NCBI GenBank assembly: GCA_025449835.1
Contig: JANWIO010000010.1
Span: 1-33,213, forward strand
DNA length: 33,213 nt
Origin: Vampirovibrionales bacterium
GTDB lineage: Bacteria; Cyanobacteriota; Vampirovibrionia; Vampirovibrionales; JAGQHJ01
Direction: 5' to 3'
The position numbers and the translations under genes were made by a program. Positions 9,112 to 18,388 of this stretch are shown one piece after another. The notes beneath the pieces are model-generated. The model did not search any database. It had not been told where the DNA came from and worked only from the letters and a program-made list of their open reading frames with translations. How positions within the stretch are numbered: the stretch's first letter is position 1; the number at the start of each line of letters is the position of its first letter.

Positions 9112-11469
9112 TTATGAAATCTCTGCCGTCTCAGTTGATTCGCCAGGGGATTCCACTTCTCGGATGTATTTACAGGTTTTCTCAGAACAGGCAATAAAAT
9201 TCCCCTTCTTCAAGTTCTTCTCAACCAGTAAACTGCTACAATCCGGACATTTTTCGCCCGTTGGTTTATTCCACACGGCAAATGTACACTCAGGATACCC
9301 TGGGCATCCATAAAAAATCTTCCCATAACGAGATTTGCGCTGAACAAGCTCATGCTTACCACACAACGGACAGTTGACTCCCGTTTTAATCAGGATTTTT
9401 CGGGTTGCTTTGCAATCTTCATTAGGACAAGCCAAATATTCTCCAAAACGGCCGTATTTAATGTTCATTTGCGTGCCGCAAGCTTCACATTTTTCCTCAG
9501 AGGGACGTTCTTCCGGCGCAACTTTTTGGTCCTTGGTTAAAGGCTTGGTGGATTTGCATTCGGGATATCCTGTACACCCCAAAAATTGTGATCCCCACCG
9601 ACTGGTTTTGATCTGCATGGGAGACCCACAATTCGAACAATTTTCCCCCTCATAGAGAATAGTGACCCGCTCCATCTCTTTTTCAGCCTTTTCCAATTCT
9701 TCTTTAAAGGGAAAATAAAACTCACCGACAACGCTCTGCCAGACCGTTCCAGTTTCTTCAATCAAGTCAAGCTTGCTTTCCAGATCGGCTGTAAATTGTA
9801 AATTAACAACGTCTGAAAAATGTTCAACCAAAAGCTTATTCACGGCTTTTCCCAACTCTGTGGGCATTAAGGCTTTTTCGATTTTAATCACATAGCCCCT
9901 GTCCTGAACCGTACTAATGGTTGGCGCATAGGTAGACGGGCGCCCAATCCCAAGTTCTTCTAAGGTTTTAACCAGTGTTGCTTCTGTAAATTTGGGTGGG
10001 GGCTCTGTAAAATGCTGCTTGGGATCCACGTTTTTCAAGAGCATTAAATCGCCTTTTTCCAACTCAGGCAATGCCGACCCTTCTTCTTCGGCTTCGTCTT
10101 CTTCGGACCGATAAATGGCCATATACCCTGGAAAAATGACTTTGCTATGACTTGTTTTTAGGGTCAGGTTTTCTGCTTTAATTTCAATCGACTTGGTTTT
10201 AATCTGAGCAGATTCCATTTGGCTTGCCACAAAGCGATCCCAAATAATTTTATAAATCTTAAACTGCTCAGGCGTTAGATATTTCTGGAGGGACTCCGGC
10301 GTTCTGTAAGCTGAGGTGGGGCGAATGGCTTCGTGCGCACCTTGCACATTTTTGCCTTTTCGTTCATATACCCGTGGGGTTTCCGGATAATACTCCTTAC
10401 CAAACCGCTCAAGAATATAGTTTTTAGCATCCTCTTGGGCTTCATCAGCAATGCGGGTGCTATCGGTTCTCATATAGGTAATCAAACCTTCAGGATTGCC
10501 TTCACCGACCTCTAAACCTTCATAAAGCTTTTGGGCAATCTGCATGGTTTTCTTCACAGGGTAGCCAAACCGGTTACTGGCTTCACGTTGCAGGGTACTG
10601 GTAATAAAAGGGGCCACAGGATTACGCTTACTCACCCGCTCTGTGACAGCAGAGATCACATGGTCAGCTCGTTCCAAGATGGCTTTAATGTTAGCTGCTT
10701 CATCCCCATTGGTAATTTTTGCTTTTTCCCCACTAATTTTGGTCAAATCTGCCCGAATAACAGCGGTTTCTTTCTTTTTTGCAGCCAGATCGCAATGGAC
10801 TGTCCAGTATTCTTCTGGAACAAAGGCTTGAATCTCGGCATCACGCTCACAAATTAAGCGAACGGCAACACTTTGCACCCGCCCAGCAGAAAGCCCTTTG
10901 TTCACTTTTTTCCAAAGCAGCGGGCTTAATTTGTATCCCACAAGCCGATCCAGAACACGCCGCGCTTGTTGCGCATCAACCCGGTTATAATCAATTTCTC
11001 GTGGGTGCTTTAGCGCTTCTTGAATGGCATTTTTGGTAATTTCATGAAACTCAATCCGCTTAATTTCCTTTTTGGCTGGTTCCAATAACTGGGCAATGTG
11101 CCAGGCAATGGCTTCTCCCTCACGGTCAGGGTCAGCTGCGAGGTAGATTACTTTAGCCCGCTTGGCTGCCGACTGGAGCTCTTCAGCAATATCTGCTTTT
11201 TCTGCCAAAATCTCATATGCTGGCAGAAAATTATCTTCAATGGTAACCCCAAGCTTTTTCTTGGGAAGATCGCGAATGTGGCCGACACTCGCCTTCACTT
11301 GAAAATCTGAACCCAAAATTTTTCGAATGGTATTGGCTTTTGCAGGTGATTCGACAATCACCAAATTTGAACCACGTCCGCCTTTACTGGAGGACTCGGT
11401 TTCTTCGGATTCTGTAACGGCCTTTTTCTTTGATTTTGCCGTTGCTGTTGTTTTGGATGATTTTGCCAT
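9112..11469 (-). CDS. topA: DNA topoisomerase I (type IA)
   Basis: A 785-residue type IA topoisomerase that relaxes negative supercoils by passing strands through a transient single-strand break. A Lys/Ser/Glu-rich leader of about 34 residues precedes the TOPRIM domain (VIVESPAKAN with Glu near 40; acidic triad DPDREGE at about 113-119). The catalytic tyrosine is Y332 in GLITYMRTDSTRI. The C-terminal region carries four tetracysteine zinc modules: CSNC...CTGYPEC, CEAC...CPNEDC, CPLC...CPGYPEC and CPDC...CSEKTC. All core motifs are intact. The ATG at 11469 lacks a strong ribosome site. The long basic leader ahead of the TOPRIM domain is unusual but not exceptional. Confidence 0.97.
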   Translation of the reverse strand: MAKSSKTTATAKSKKKAVTESEETESSSKGGRGSNLVIVESPAKANTIRKILGSDFQVKASVGHIRDLPKKKLGVTIEDNFLPAYEILAEKADIAEELQSAAKRAKVIYLAADPDREGEAIAWHIAQLLEPAKKEIKRIEFHEITKNAIQEALKHPREIDYNRVDAQQARRVLDRLVGYKLSPLLWKKVNKGLSAGRVQSVAVRLICERDAEIQAFVPEEYWTVHCDLAAKKKETAVIRADLTKISGEKAKITNGDEAANIKAILERADHVISAVTERVSKRNPVAPFITSTLQREASNRFGYPVKKTMQIAQKLYEGLEVGEGNPEGLITYMRTDSTRIADEAQEDAKNYILERFGKEYYPETPRVYERKGKNVQGAHEAIRPTSAYRTPESLQKYLTPEQFKIYKIIWDRFVASQMESAQIKTKSIEIKAENLTLKTSHSKVIFPGYMAIYRSEEDEAEEEGSALPELEKGDLMLLKNVDPKQHFTEPPPKFTEATLVKTLEELGIGRPSTYAPTISTVQDRGYVIKIEKALMPTELGKAVNKLLVEHFSDVVNLQFTADLESKLDLIEETGTVWQSVVGEFYFPFKEELEKAEKEMERVTILYEGENCSNCGSPMQIKTSRWGSQFLGCTGYPECKSTKPLTKDQKVAPEERPSEEKCEACGTQMNIKYGRFGEYLACPNEDCKATRKILIKTGVNCPLCGKHELVQRKSRYGKIFYGCPGYPECTFAVWNKPTGEKCPDCSSLLVEKNLKKGNFIACSEKTCKYIREVESPGESTETAEIS

Positions 11470-11691
11470 ACTGACTATTATTGAGGGACGTTTTAAAAAA
11501 ATTCAAGTCCCAATTTTAACCTACCCCATAAATCCATGTTTAAAGCATTTTAAAAAACCCGTTGCAATTGGTCAATTCACAAATGATGAAAAATACTTTT
11601 TTTTCCGTGAATTTGTTCACCCACTTTCAGAAACAATGCGTTACGAAGCGGATTTATCCTTCCGAACCAATTTGGATTCAAAAATACATCT

Positions 11692-13461
11692 TTATGAATT
11701 TGAATTTGGCAAATACCCATTGGGGATATTCAAAGAAGGCGCATTGGTAATTAAGTTGGTCGGTTGGGACATGCCTGGGGTTGAGGCTGAAACATTTTGT
11801 AATTGTAAGTTGCCCTGATCATCGGCATTATAGCCAAGATAAAGCTTACTATTACCTTGTCCGATGGTTACCGTACTATTACCCACCATACCTCTGTCAT
11901 CATAGTTTCGGGTGGATGTGGTTGTGTTACCCCCATTCTGGATTGTGATGGTTTCACTTTTTAAAATGGGATTATCACCATTAGGACCTACAAGGAGTTT
12001 TTGGGTATACGTTTGGCCTTGTGCTAAGCTATAGCTTAGCAGTTTGTATTGTTGGCCATCTGGATCCGTTTCCATTCCCATTCCTTGAAATTCATAATTT
12101 TGCAATTTGTTGTCATCGGGGAAATTCGGAATCGTTGTATTAGCAAAATTCAAGTTGGAGGTTTGGTACTTGCCATTTTGAATAGAGGTTAACGTTCCGC
12201 TAAGACCAATAGTGGTGCTATCTTTGCCCGTACTCAGGTTTAAGGTTGAATCCGCCAATGTTGAATTATCAACACCAGACATCTGCCTTTGATGCAGGGT
12301 AGTAGTCTGTTGCGTTGGGGATCCTGGTGCGTTTTGGTTAATTTTAATATTATAACTTGCGCCATTGTCTAAATTGGTTGAATCATTTTGTGTTTCGTAG
12401 GTGTAGCTTCCATTCTGGTTATTCACGAAATTGGTTTGTGGTGTTGATTGCTGAGAACCTTGTTGATTGTTGTTTGAATTAAGGATCTTCGTTGGATCAA
12501 GGGTAGCCGGATTCACAGATAAGCTTCCCTGCTGAACCAAAGCATTTTGAAGTTGTAACAACGTGGGAGGCGCTTGAGGCGTAGTATTTGCCTGAGCATT
12601 AGTGGAACTTGCTTGTTGCTTACTATTGTTTGTGGAAGCACTACTATTAGTTCCTGAAGTGCTACCAGATGCTGAAGGATCGGCCACAGTTTTGGTAATG
12701 TCAATCGATTTACCGGTTATGGGATTTGTCCAAATTTGGTCACCGTTTCCACTTGTACTGGTACTTGTTGTATTGGTTCCAGATGCAGTACCGGATGTCG
12801 ATGAATTTGCAAGAAGCTGACCAATATCAATCGATGCACCAGTTACCGGATTTACCCAAACATTACTATTAGTGGAATTGGCATTATTCCCACTTGTTGT
12901 ACTGGCAATAGGTATAGAACCACTATTTATTCCGGATGTGGTACCTGATGTTGATGAATTCGCAACAAGATTACCAATATCAATAGAGGCACCCGTTACT
13001 GGATTTACCCAAACATTATTACCATTTGCACTGGTTGTTCCAGCACTAGCTGTACTAGCAAGGTAACCAGGTGATAAAGGTTCGGCCGCAGCCTCGGTAA
13101 GATCAATCTTTGCACCATTTACGGGGTTTGTCCAGATCGTATGACCATTTGCACTGATATTGGTGTTTCCAGCAGGTGTTCCTGCGGCATTATTTGTGGT
13201 TGTACCCGACACACCAGCCTGCTGTTCTTTAACTTGAATTAAATTTGAAATCTGAGTTTTTAAGGTATTTAACTGCGTTTGGATTTGATTGAGTAATTCC
13301 AGTTTGGTGATGGTGGAATCACTTGAGAGTTGTGTTGCGGGGCTCGCAAACGGTATGGTCTGCGGTTGGTTAGCTTGAGCAACTGAAGTTGTAGATGCTA
13401 CCGTTGTGGCAGTTGGAAAATTAACCGTTGTCGAATTTAAACCTGCTGAACTCACATTCAT
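11692..13461 (-). CDS. Large Ser/Thr/Asn/Gln-rich protein with four tandem repeats, 589 aa
   Basis: Unrecognised low-complexity protein. After an N-terminus MNVSSAGLNSTTVNFPTATT there is a short Leu/Gln heptad helix (about 50-75). Four degenerate repeats follow, built round W-[TV]-N-P-[VI]-x-G-[AK]-x-I-D-[IL], separated by Ser/Thr/Gly/Ala linkers. The second half is a beta-rich Asn/Thr/Gly region ending in PNGYLPNSNS. No signal peptide or anchor is visible, so export, if any, uses another route. Overall it resembles surface-filament or adhesin-like proteins, but this is a compositional impression only. The start at 13461 is set by a perfect AGGAGG ten bases upstream; an upstream in-frame codon at 13500 has no ribosome site. 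It is divergent from pip. Confidence 0.75.
   Translation of the reverse strand: MNVSSAGLNSTTVNFPTATTVASTTSVAQANQPQTIPFASPATQLSSDSTITKLELLNQIQTQLNTLKTQISNLIQVKEQQAGVSGTTTNNAAGTPAGNTNISANGHTIWTNPVNGAKIDLTEAAAEPLSPGYLASTASAGTTSANGNNVWVNPVTGASIDIGNLVANSSTSGTTSGINSGSIPIASTTSGNNANSTNSNVWVNPVTGASIDIGQLLANSSTSGTASGTNTTSTSTSGNGDQIWTNPITGKSIDITKTVADPSASGSTSGTNSSASTNNSKQQASSTNAQANTTPQAPPTLLQLQNALVQQGSLSVNPATLDPTKILNSNNNQQGSQQSTPQTNFVNNQNGSYTYETQNDSTNLDNGASYNIKINQNAPGSPTQQTTTLHQRQMSGVDNSTLADSTLNLSTGKDSTTIGLSGTLTSIQNGKYQTSNLNFANTTIPNFPDDNKLQNYEFQGMGMETDPDGQQYKLLSYSLAQGQTYTQKLLVGPNGDNPILKSETITIQNGGNTTTSTRNYDDRGMVGNSTVTIGQGNSKLYLGYNADDQGNLQLQNVSASTPGMSQPTNLITNAPSLNIPNGYLPNSNS
12664..13155 (-). repeat. Four degenerate coding repeats (WxNPxxGxxID units)
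   Basis: Four copies of a unit encoding N-x-x-[IV]-W-[TV]-N-P-[VI]-[TN]-G-[AK]-x-I-D-[IL] lie in tandem within the 589-residue protein gene. Taking the Pro codon of NP as reference (about 13123, 13000, 12847 and 12721), the spacings are 123, 153 and 126 bases, or 41, 51 and 42 residues. The middle two units are nearly identical (NPVTGASIDIG), pointing to recent duplication; the outer two have diverged. All linkers differ by whole codons, so the frame is kept. Confidence 0.85.
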
Positions 13462-13557
13462 GAAAGTAATTCCTCCTAACTCAAAGTAAAAAAAGAACAA
13501 ACTTAAAACATACTCAAATATATAAAAACAATCTTAAGGATTTTGTTGCTAGTCAAA

Positions 13558-13586
13558 ATTTTGATCGAAAAATCTGTTGCTATAAT
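13558..13586 (+). promoter_or_regulatory. Promoter for pip with extended -10
   Basis: A consensus TATAAT at 13581-13586 is preceded by TGC, giving an extended -10 (TGCTATAAT). At a 17-base spacing lies ATTTTG (13558-13563), a weak -35. The predicted start near 13593 would leave a leader of about 60 bases before the pip ATG. The same arrangement (extended TGC-TATAAT, ATNTTG at 17 bases) occurs before the lipoprotein gene at 28917. Confidence 0.55.
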
Positions 13587-13653
13587 GTTTTTGGTGGGTT
13601 CTAAAATAGAATTACACAAATTGTTTTGTCTACTTAGTAAGGGAAAATCTCAA

Positions 13654-14610
13654 ATGCATTCGCTTTTCCCAGAAATTAAACCGTATAACACCTTTCGTCT
13701 CAAAGTTTCCGCTATTCATGAACTGTATATTGAAGAGGTGGGAAATCCTCAAGGACAACCGGTGGTTCTTCTTCATGGTGGCCCTGGTGGGGGGATTTCA
13801 CCAGATTACCGTCGTCTCTTTGATCCGGCGTTTTATCGCATTGTGCTTTTCGATCAACGGGGAGCTGGAGAAAGCACCCCTCACGCATGCTTGGAAGAAA
13901 ACACCACCTGGGATTTGGTAGCAGATATTGAAAAAATTCGTCAACATCTTGGGATTCAGCAATGGCTGGTTTTTGGAGGGTCATGGGGAAGCACTTTATC
14001 TCTGGCTTACGCAGAAACTCACCCACAGTCTGTTGCAGGCTTAATCTTACGGGGCATCTTTTTGTGCCGACCTGAAGAAATCCAATGGTTTTATCAATCC
14101 GGATGCAGTTTTATTTTCCCTGATTTATGGGAAGACTATGTTCGCCCTGTTCCAATGGATCAGCGCAATGACATGGTTCACGCCTATTACAAACTACTCA
14201 CCAGCTCTGAGCCATCGGTTCGTCTCAATGCAGCCAAGGCTTGGAGTATTTGGGAAGGCTCAACATGTAAGTTAAAACCTGACCCAAAAACCATCTCCAC
14301 CTTTGAATCCGATGAAAAAGCATTGGCCATGGCCCGAATTGAATGCCATTATTTCGTGAACAATGCCTTTTTATCAGAAGAGCAGCTCCTTCAAAATGTG
14401 GGACACATTCGGCATATCCCCACCTGGATTGTACATGGGCGATACGATGTGGTGTGTCCTGTTAAAAATGCCTGGGACCTCCATCGGGTCTTTCCTGAGG
14501 CCACCTTAAAGATTATTCCAGATGCTGGCCATGCCTTTAATGAGCCCGGTATCCTCAATGCCTTGATTGAAGCGACAGAAGCTTTTAAACAGATTGCTTT
14601 AGCCGTTTAA
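13654..14610 (+). CDS. pip: Proline iminopeptidase (alpha/beta hydrolase, peptidase family S33)
   Basis: A 318-residue cytoplasmic prolyl aminopeptidase that releases N-terminal proline from peptides. The oxyanion motif HGGPGGG is at 41-47, the nucleophile elbow GGSWGS at 108-113 (Ser110), the acid in HGRYDVVCP (Asp265) and the histidine in DAGHAF (His293). DQRGAGES at 67-74 and the WE..T.. segment are typical of the family, and length is normal. The ATG at 13654 is preceded by AAGGGAAA; a longer frame from 13543 has no ribosome site and would overlap the promoter, so it is not used. Its stop is one base from the end of the convergent TPR gene. Confidence 0.93.
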   Translation: MHSLFPEIKPYNTFRLKVSAIHELYIEEVGNPQGQPVVLLHGGPGGGISPDYRRLFDPAFYRIVLFDQRGAGESTPHACLEENTTWDLVADIEKIRQHLGIQQWLVFGGSWGSTLSLAYAETHPQSVAGLILRGIFLCRPEEIQWFYQSGCSFIFPDLWEDYVRPVPMDQRNDMVHAYYKLLTSSEPSVRLNAAKAWSIWEGSTCKLKPDPKTISTFESDEKALAMARIECHYFVNNAFLSEEQLLQNVGHIRHIPTWIVHGRYDVVCPVKNAWDLHRVFPEATLKIIPDAGHAFNEPGILNALIEATEAFKQIALAV

Positions 14611-14611
14611 A

Positions 14612-15544
14612 CTACTGTAATTTAATTTGATCGGCCCGTTTCTCAATTTCTTTGGCTTCCTGAATTCGGTTGGTTTGCCGATATAAAATGGCCAGGTTAT
14701 TGAGGTCCACCACCAGGTCGGGATTATTGGGCCCCAGATATTGTTCATCGGTTGCAATCACTTCTTTAAAAAGAGCCTCTGCTTCGGGAAGTTTCTTTTC
14801 ACTCATATACAGTTGAGCCAAATTATCCAAGTCAGATACCACATCTTGCGGGTGATTGCCAAGCTTTTCCCGATCTAAACCAATCACTTCTTTATAATCG
14901 CTTTCCGCTTTATCAAATTGTCCGAGTTTGCTGTACACAAATCCCAAATTACGCTCGTCAGCAGCGATATTTTTATCATTCTCGCCCTTAGATGCCCTAT
15001 CAAGGCTTAAGGCCCTTTTGTAAAGGGGTAAAGCTGCTTGAAAATCCCCAGTATTGGTATAGCTGGTTGCCAAATTGTTCACTGCTGTCGCAATGTCATC
15101 TGGATTACTGGTGGGGTTCTTTTCTTGAATGTCTAAAATATGGCGTAAAATGGGTTCTGCTAAATCCGATCGGCCCCGATTGATATAAAATCCAGCCAAG
15201 TTATCCAAGTCTCTCACGAGAGCAGGATTATCAGTACCCCAGTGCTTATCCTTTAAAGCCAACGAACGTCGAAATAAAGCTTCTGCCTGATGATATTTGC
15301 CCTCTGCGTTATAGGTTTCTCCTAAGTTGGTGAGGATCTCGGCTAAATGAATATCGAGCTGGGGCTCATTGGAGGTTTCGGCAAAATGTTGCGCACATAA
15401 AAAAGAGCGCTCTGCTTGCTGGTAATTTCCAGATTGATAGGCCTTTAAGCCGGTGTCCATACAAGAATCCCACGGAAAACTTTTTGCAACAGCGGGAAGT
15501 GGTAGGGTGAGCATAAACAATACTGGTAAAACCCAAATACGCAT
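14612..15544 (-). CDS. Secreted tetratricopeptide-repeat protein, 310 aa
   Basis: A clear Sec signal peptide opens the protein: MRIW, then a hydrophobic core, with a likely AVA-KS cleavage at residue 20. The mature part is a run of five to six kinesin-light-chain-type TPR units of about 42 residues, each with a consensus close to L-x-N-L-A-x-x-Y and A-E-x-x-[FY]-x-x-[AV]-[LI]. Such exported TPR arrays act as protein-protein scaffolds in the envelope; the partner cannot be told. A GGAGG site lies ten bases before the ATG. Its 3' end is one base from the convergent pip stop, so the transcripts probably interfere or overlap. Confidence 0.85.
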   Translation of the reverse strand: MRIWVLPVLFMLTLPLPAVAKSFPWDSCMDTGLKAYQSGNYQQAERSFLCAQHFAETSNEPQLDIHLAEILTNLGETYNAEGKYHQAEALFRRSLALKDKHWGTDNPALVRDLDNLAGFYINRGRSDLAEPILRHILDIQEKNPTSNPDDIATAVNNLATSYTNTGDFQAALPLYKRALSLDRASKGENDKNIAADERNLGFVYSKLGQFDKAESDYKEVIGLDREKLGNHPQDVVSDLDNLAQLYMSEKKLPEAEALFKEVIATDEQYLGPNNPDLVVDLNNLAILYRQTNRIQEAKEIEKRADQIKLQ

Positions 15545-15678
15545 AATAATTTAACCTCCAGAAATCAACGATTCATTCAAACAAATACACCAAAAAACAG
15601 TTGCTTGCCACAGTGGGGAATACTCAAAACGACGGCAACCCACGCAATAAGTTTCCAATCGTTTACGATGAAGCAGAT

Positions 15679-17067
15679 TTACCAATGTGGATAATAAGCC
15701 TGATGCGCTAAAGGACGCGGAAAATAAGGAGACGGGTAGGGAGATCTTAAAATCGGGTACTGCAAATTGCGCTCATTGCCAAGATGAATAAACGGCGAGG
15801 TTTTCTTTTGAACCGGTATTTTTTTTGTTAAAGGGGGCAGCGTTGTTGTGGGGTAGGTTTTGAAATCAGTATTTTTATTTTTTTGCTTTAGCGCCTGCTC
15901 TCGACGATAGCGCCATGCAGAAAAATAAATATTAAAAATCAGGGGAAGGGCTCCAACCACCACTAAATTTAAGAGTAATGACATGCCATTTTTGGTATTT
16001 AAATGTTTTAAATAGCGTTTTGCAAGGGGAGGGGTTTTTAAAATGTTTTTCTGGATGACTTCTTCATAACTTGGAAGCGCTTCTCGCCCAATGACATGCT
16101 TTACATGATTTAAAAGCTTACCATCCACTCGTTTCATCACAGCACCCATAAAGGGTGTTGTCCCCATATATCCTGCAATAAACGTTCCAAATTTGGAAAT
16201 CTGTTCCACAAACTCATATTTATCCCGACATCCTAAAAACCAGCCCACATAGGAAGGGACACCCCAAAACCAAAATGTTGGTTTCATGGATTTGGTCAAG
16301 GACATCACCTGGTTGGAGTTTTTCCCCACCAAGGCAAAGCTTTTAAATATGCTCTCCAATCGGCTGGGATTTAACCATCCTGTTCGAGACAAGGCCTTTC
16401 CATTTCCCCGCACAATGGCGCCTGCGGCTGCCATGATGGCAAACGCGGACACAATCCCCGTGGCAAGCAATGCTTTAATCCGGGCAATATTTTTCCGGTT
16501 CGCAATTTCAGACTTCCGCAAATCTTCCGCAGTGGGCGTTCTTTTTCCGCCCAATGCCACCAAGTCCTTGTATTCGCTAAATCCGGTTGAGTGAATGGTA
16601 TGCCAATTCCGAATATAGGGCATGGCGATTTTCAGAAAGGCAATAAACGCAAAAACCCCTAAAGACTTCCCGAGCTTTGCCACTTTGAGATTTTGTAACT
16701 GCCTCCCGGTCAGTTTCGCAAGGGCCAGTTCGTTTTTCATCCGAAGTTGGGCTGCTGGAACCCCGGCAAACCAGCTTTGTACCGGATTTAATAGTGCACT
16801 CCCCACCGGAAGTGCCAGAAAGAATCCTGCGGTTTGGGTGGTTTCATTAAAAATAACTTCTTTTCGCTCATCCCAGTTTCGGGTAATTGCAATTCTGGGA
16901 GCCGCATTGCCCAAAACCTTGGAAACAAGAATAAATCCCGGTTCGTATTGCGTTTCGAAAAACAGAAACATCCGAGATATCCAAGATAAGGGCAAATGGC
17001 CTTGAAATCTCGGCGAAGCAGCATGGCGCTGCTGATAGATCCGTCTGGATCGCATTGGGGCTTGCAT
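15679..17067 (-). CDS. Hypothetical multi-pass membrane protein, about 462 aa
   Basis: Not recognised. Several hydrophobic segments suggest a polytopic inner-membrane protein: SLGVFAFIAFLKIAMPYI, LLATGIVSAFAIMAAAGAIV, FWFWGVPSYVGWFLGC, and a C-terminal MSLLLNLVVVGALPLIFNIYF, joined by basic loops. The C-terminal 80 residues are Lys/Pro/Tyr-rich and probably disordered. The N-terminus is basic (RSRRIYQQRH). The frame is open from a TTG at 17082; the ATG at 17067, with GAGAG about nine bases upstream, seems more likely, though 17052 is also possible. It starts right after the KFGA-motif gene stops (17084), so the two genes form a translationally coupled pair and may work together at the membrane. 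Confidence 0.7.
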   Translation of the reverse strand: MQAPMRSRRIYQQRHAASPRFQGHLPLSWISRMFLFFETQYEPGFILVSKVLGNAAPRIAITRNWDERKEVIFNETTQTAGFFLALPVGSALLNPVQSWFAGVPAAQLRMKNELALAKLTGRQLQNLKVAKLGKSLGVFAFIAFLKIAMPYIRNWHTIHSTGFSEYKDLVALGGKRTPTAEDLRKSEIANRKNIARIKALLATGIVSAFAIMAAAGAIVRGNGKALSRTGWLNPSRLESIFKSFALVGKNSNQVMSLTKSMKPTFWFWGVPSYVGWFLGCRDKYEFVEQISKFGTFIAGYMGTTPFMGAVMKRVDGKLLNHVKHVIGREALPSYEEVIQKNILKTPPLAKRYLKHLNTKNGMSLLLNLVVVGALPLIFNIYFSAWRYRREQALKQKNKNTDFKTYPTTTLPPLTKKIPVQKKTSPFIHLGNERNLQYPILRSPYPSPYFPRPLAHQAYYPHW

Positions 17068-17083
17068 CACTGCAGCTCTCAAA

Positions 17084-18208
17084 TTACGGATGCAACTTGG
17101 CCCAGTCTTGCGCTTCTTGGGAGCGATGCTGTTCTTCTGGAGTCATTAAGTTGGGGTTTAAGGAGGGTGTTTTGGATTGAAGGGAATCAGCAGGTTCCAG
17201 CTTTGCATGAACCAGGATAATCGGTCCTTTGGCTTGTTGCGATTTTGTATCGAGCTTTGAAATGCGAGAGGAGAGGATGATATTGCCTTTTTCATCCACA
17301 TGATCCAACGTGGTATCAAACTGCAACGCATCGGTTCCCACATACTTATCAATATAGTTGGCCGAAAAAGCTGAGAGCCTGTGTGAATACCCCATGGTGA
17401 ATCTCTTTGCAAGGCTGTCCATATCTTTCAATGCCATGGCCGCTGTAATTCCCCCATGGCCAGTTTGTTTTTTGTTGAGCATTTGAGGCGTTACGTAGAC
17501 ATTACTGTTAATCAAACGCGTTCGGCTCGATGCTTCTCTCGCAAGATTGGGTAAGGTTGCTTTTTCATCCCTGGCCCCCAGGCGGGAGGCAACAGCCTTG
17601 TAAAAATTAGCAAGATCCGAATTCCATTGCTTCGCAGCATCATTGATTGGGGTGTCTTTGGGCGTTAGAGTCAGTTCTGCCACTGGAATCGGTTTTAAGG
17701 CACCAGTTTGCACACTGGCTGGATCAATGGCATTAAAAGTTGCACGAGCCTTGGCCAAAGGCATTTTATTACCCAGGGTGCTGGCTTCACCCCCTAAAAC
17801 CATAATGCCAACATTCTTGCTTTTCCCAACGTTCAGGGCATGCTCCACTTGGGCACTGACACTGGCATTTACCCACGGATTCTGATGCTTTTGCACCGGA
17901 GCGAAAGAAACATCAATCATCGAGGTAAAGGCTTCATTCTTGGAAAACACTTCGCCTGTCACCGTCATAATTTCATCCAGTCTTTCGACCAACGCTGTCA
18001 CCAGATCATGCGCTGGCAAGGAAGTCCGGCTATTTTCAAACCGGCTTTCTTGAATAGAGGTGGGTTGTGGCAAATTCAAGCCAGCCCCAAATTTGGGTTT
18101 TGGTGCCTTTGGCGTTGTAAATTGGATGTTTAACGGCTTTTTAAAGGTAGGGTTTAAGACCCTTGACGTGGTTTGGTACGACTTTTGCATTTTGGCAATT
18201 GAAAACAT
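17084..18208 (-). CDS. Hypothetical protein with N-terminal KFGA motif, 374 aa
   Basis: Unrecognised. The first 50 residues are basic and Pro/Thr-rich (KAPKPKFGAGLNLPQP, KFGA at about 39-42), resembling the FG-motif leaders of neighbouring proteins but longer. The body is a mixed alpha/beta domain with a conserved-looking VGIMVLGGEAST segment near 140-152, a GHGGITAAMAL segment and a Lys/Ser-rich C-terminal tail (LNPNLMTPEEQHR). No signal peptide or membrane helix is evident. A GGGAG site lies about eleven bases from the ATG. It is the first gene of an apparent operon with the downstream membrane protein. Confidence 0.7.
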   Translation of the reverse strand: MFSIAKMQKSYQTTSRVLNPTFKKPLNIQFTTPKAPKPKFGAGLNLPQPTSIQESRFENSRTSLPAHDLVTALVERLDEIMTVTGEVFSKNEAFTSMIDVSFAPVQKHQNPWVNASVSAQVEHALNVGKSKNVGIMVLGGEASTLGNKMPLAKARATFNAIDPASVQTGALKPIPVAELTLTPKDTPINDAAKQWNSDLANFYKAVASRLGARDEKATLPNLAREASSRTRLINSNVYVTPQMLNKKQTGHGGITAAMALKDMDSLAKRFTMGYSHRLSAFSANYIDKYVGTDALQFDTTLDHVDEKGNIILSSRISKLDTKSQQAKGPIILVHAKLEPADSLQSKTPSLNPNLMTPEEQHRSQEAQDWAKLHP

Positions 18209-18388
18209 GATTATTTCTGCTCCCTCGACATTTCCCCATGAAACGGTAAAAAATTGTACAAAAAAATAAGCAATGATACAAACGAAAAATACAAACTCTG
18301 CTCTGCTGGGTTAATACTTCTTCGTAAAACTCGGGAATCTTCAGGCAGCCGTGTATGTTTAAAATTTATAAAACCAAAAACTTTTGCT

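Noticed and set aside
11327..11818. 163-codon plus-strand frame spanning the topA start and the end of the repeat-protein gene
   Set aside because: Both ends overlap well-supported minus-strand genes, and it has no ribosome site or recognisable motif.
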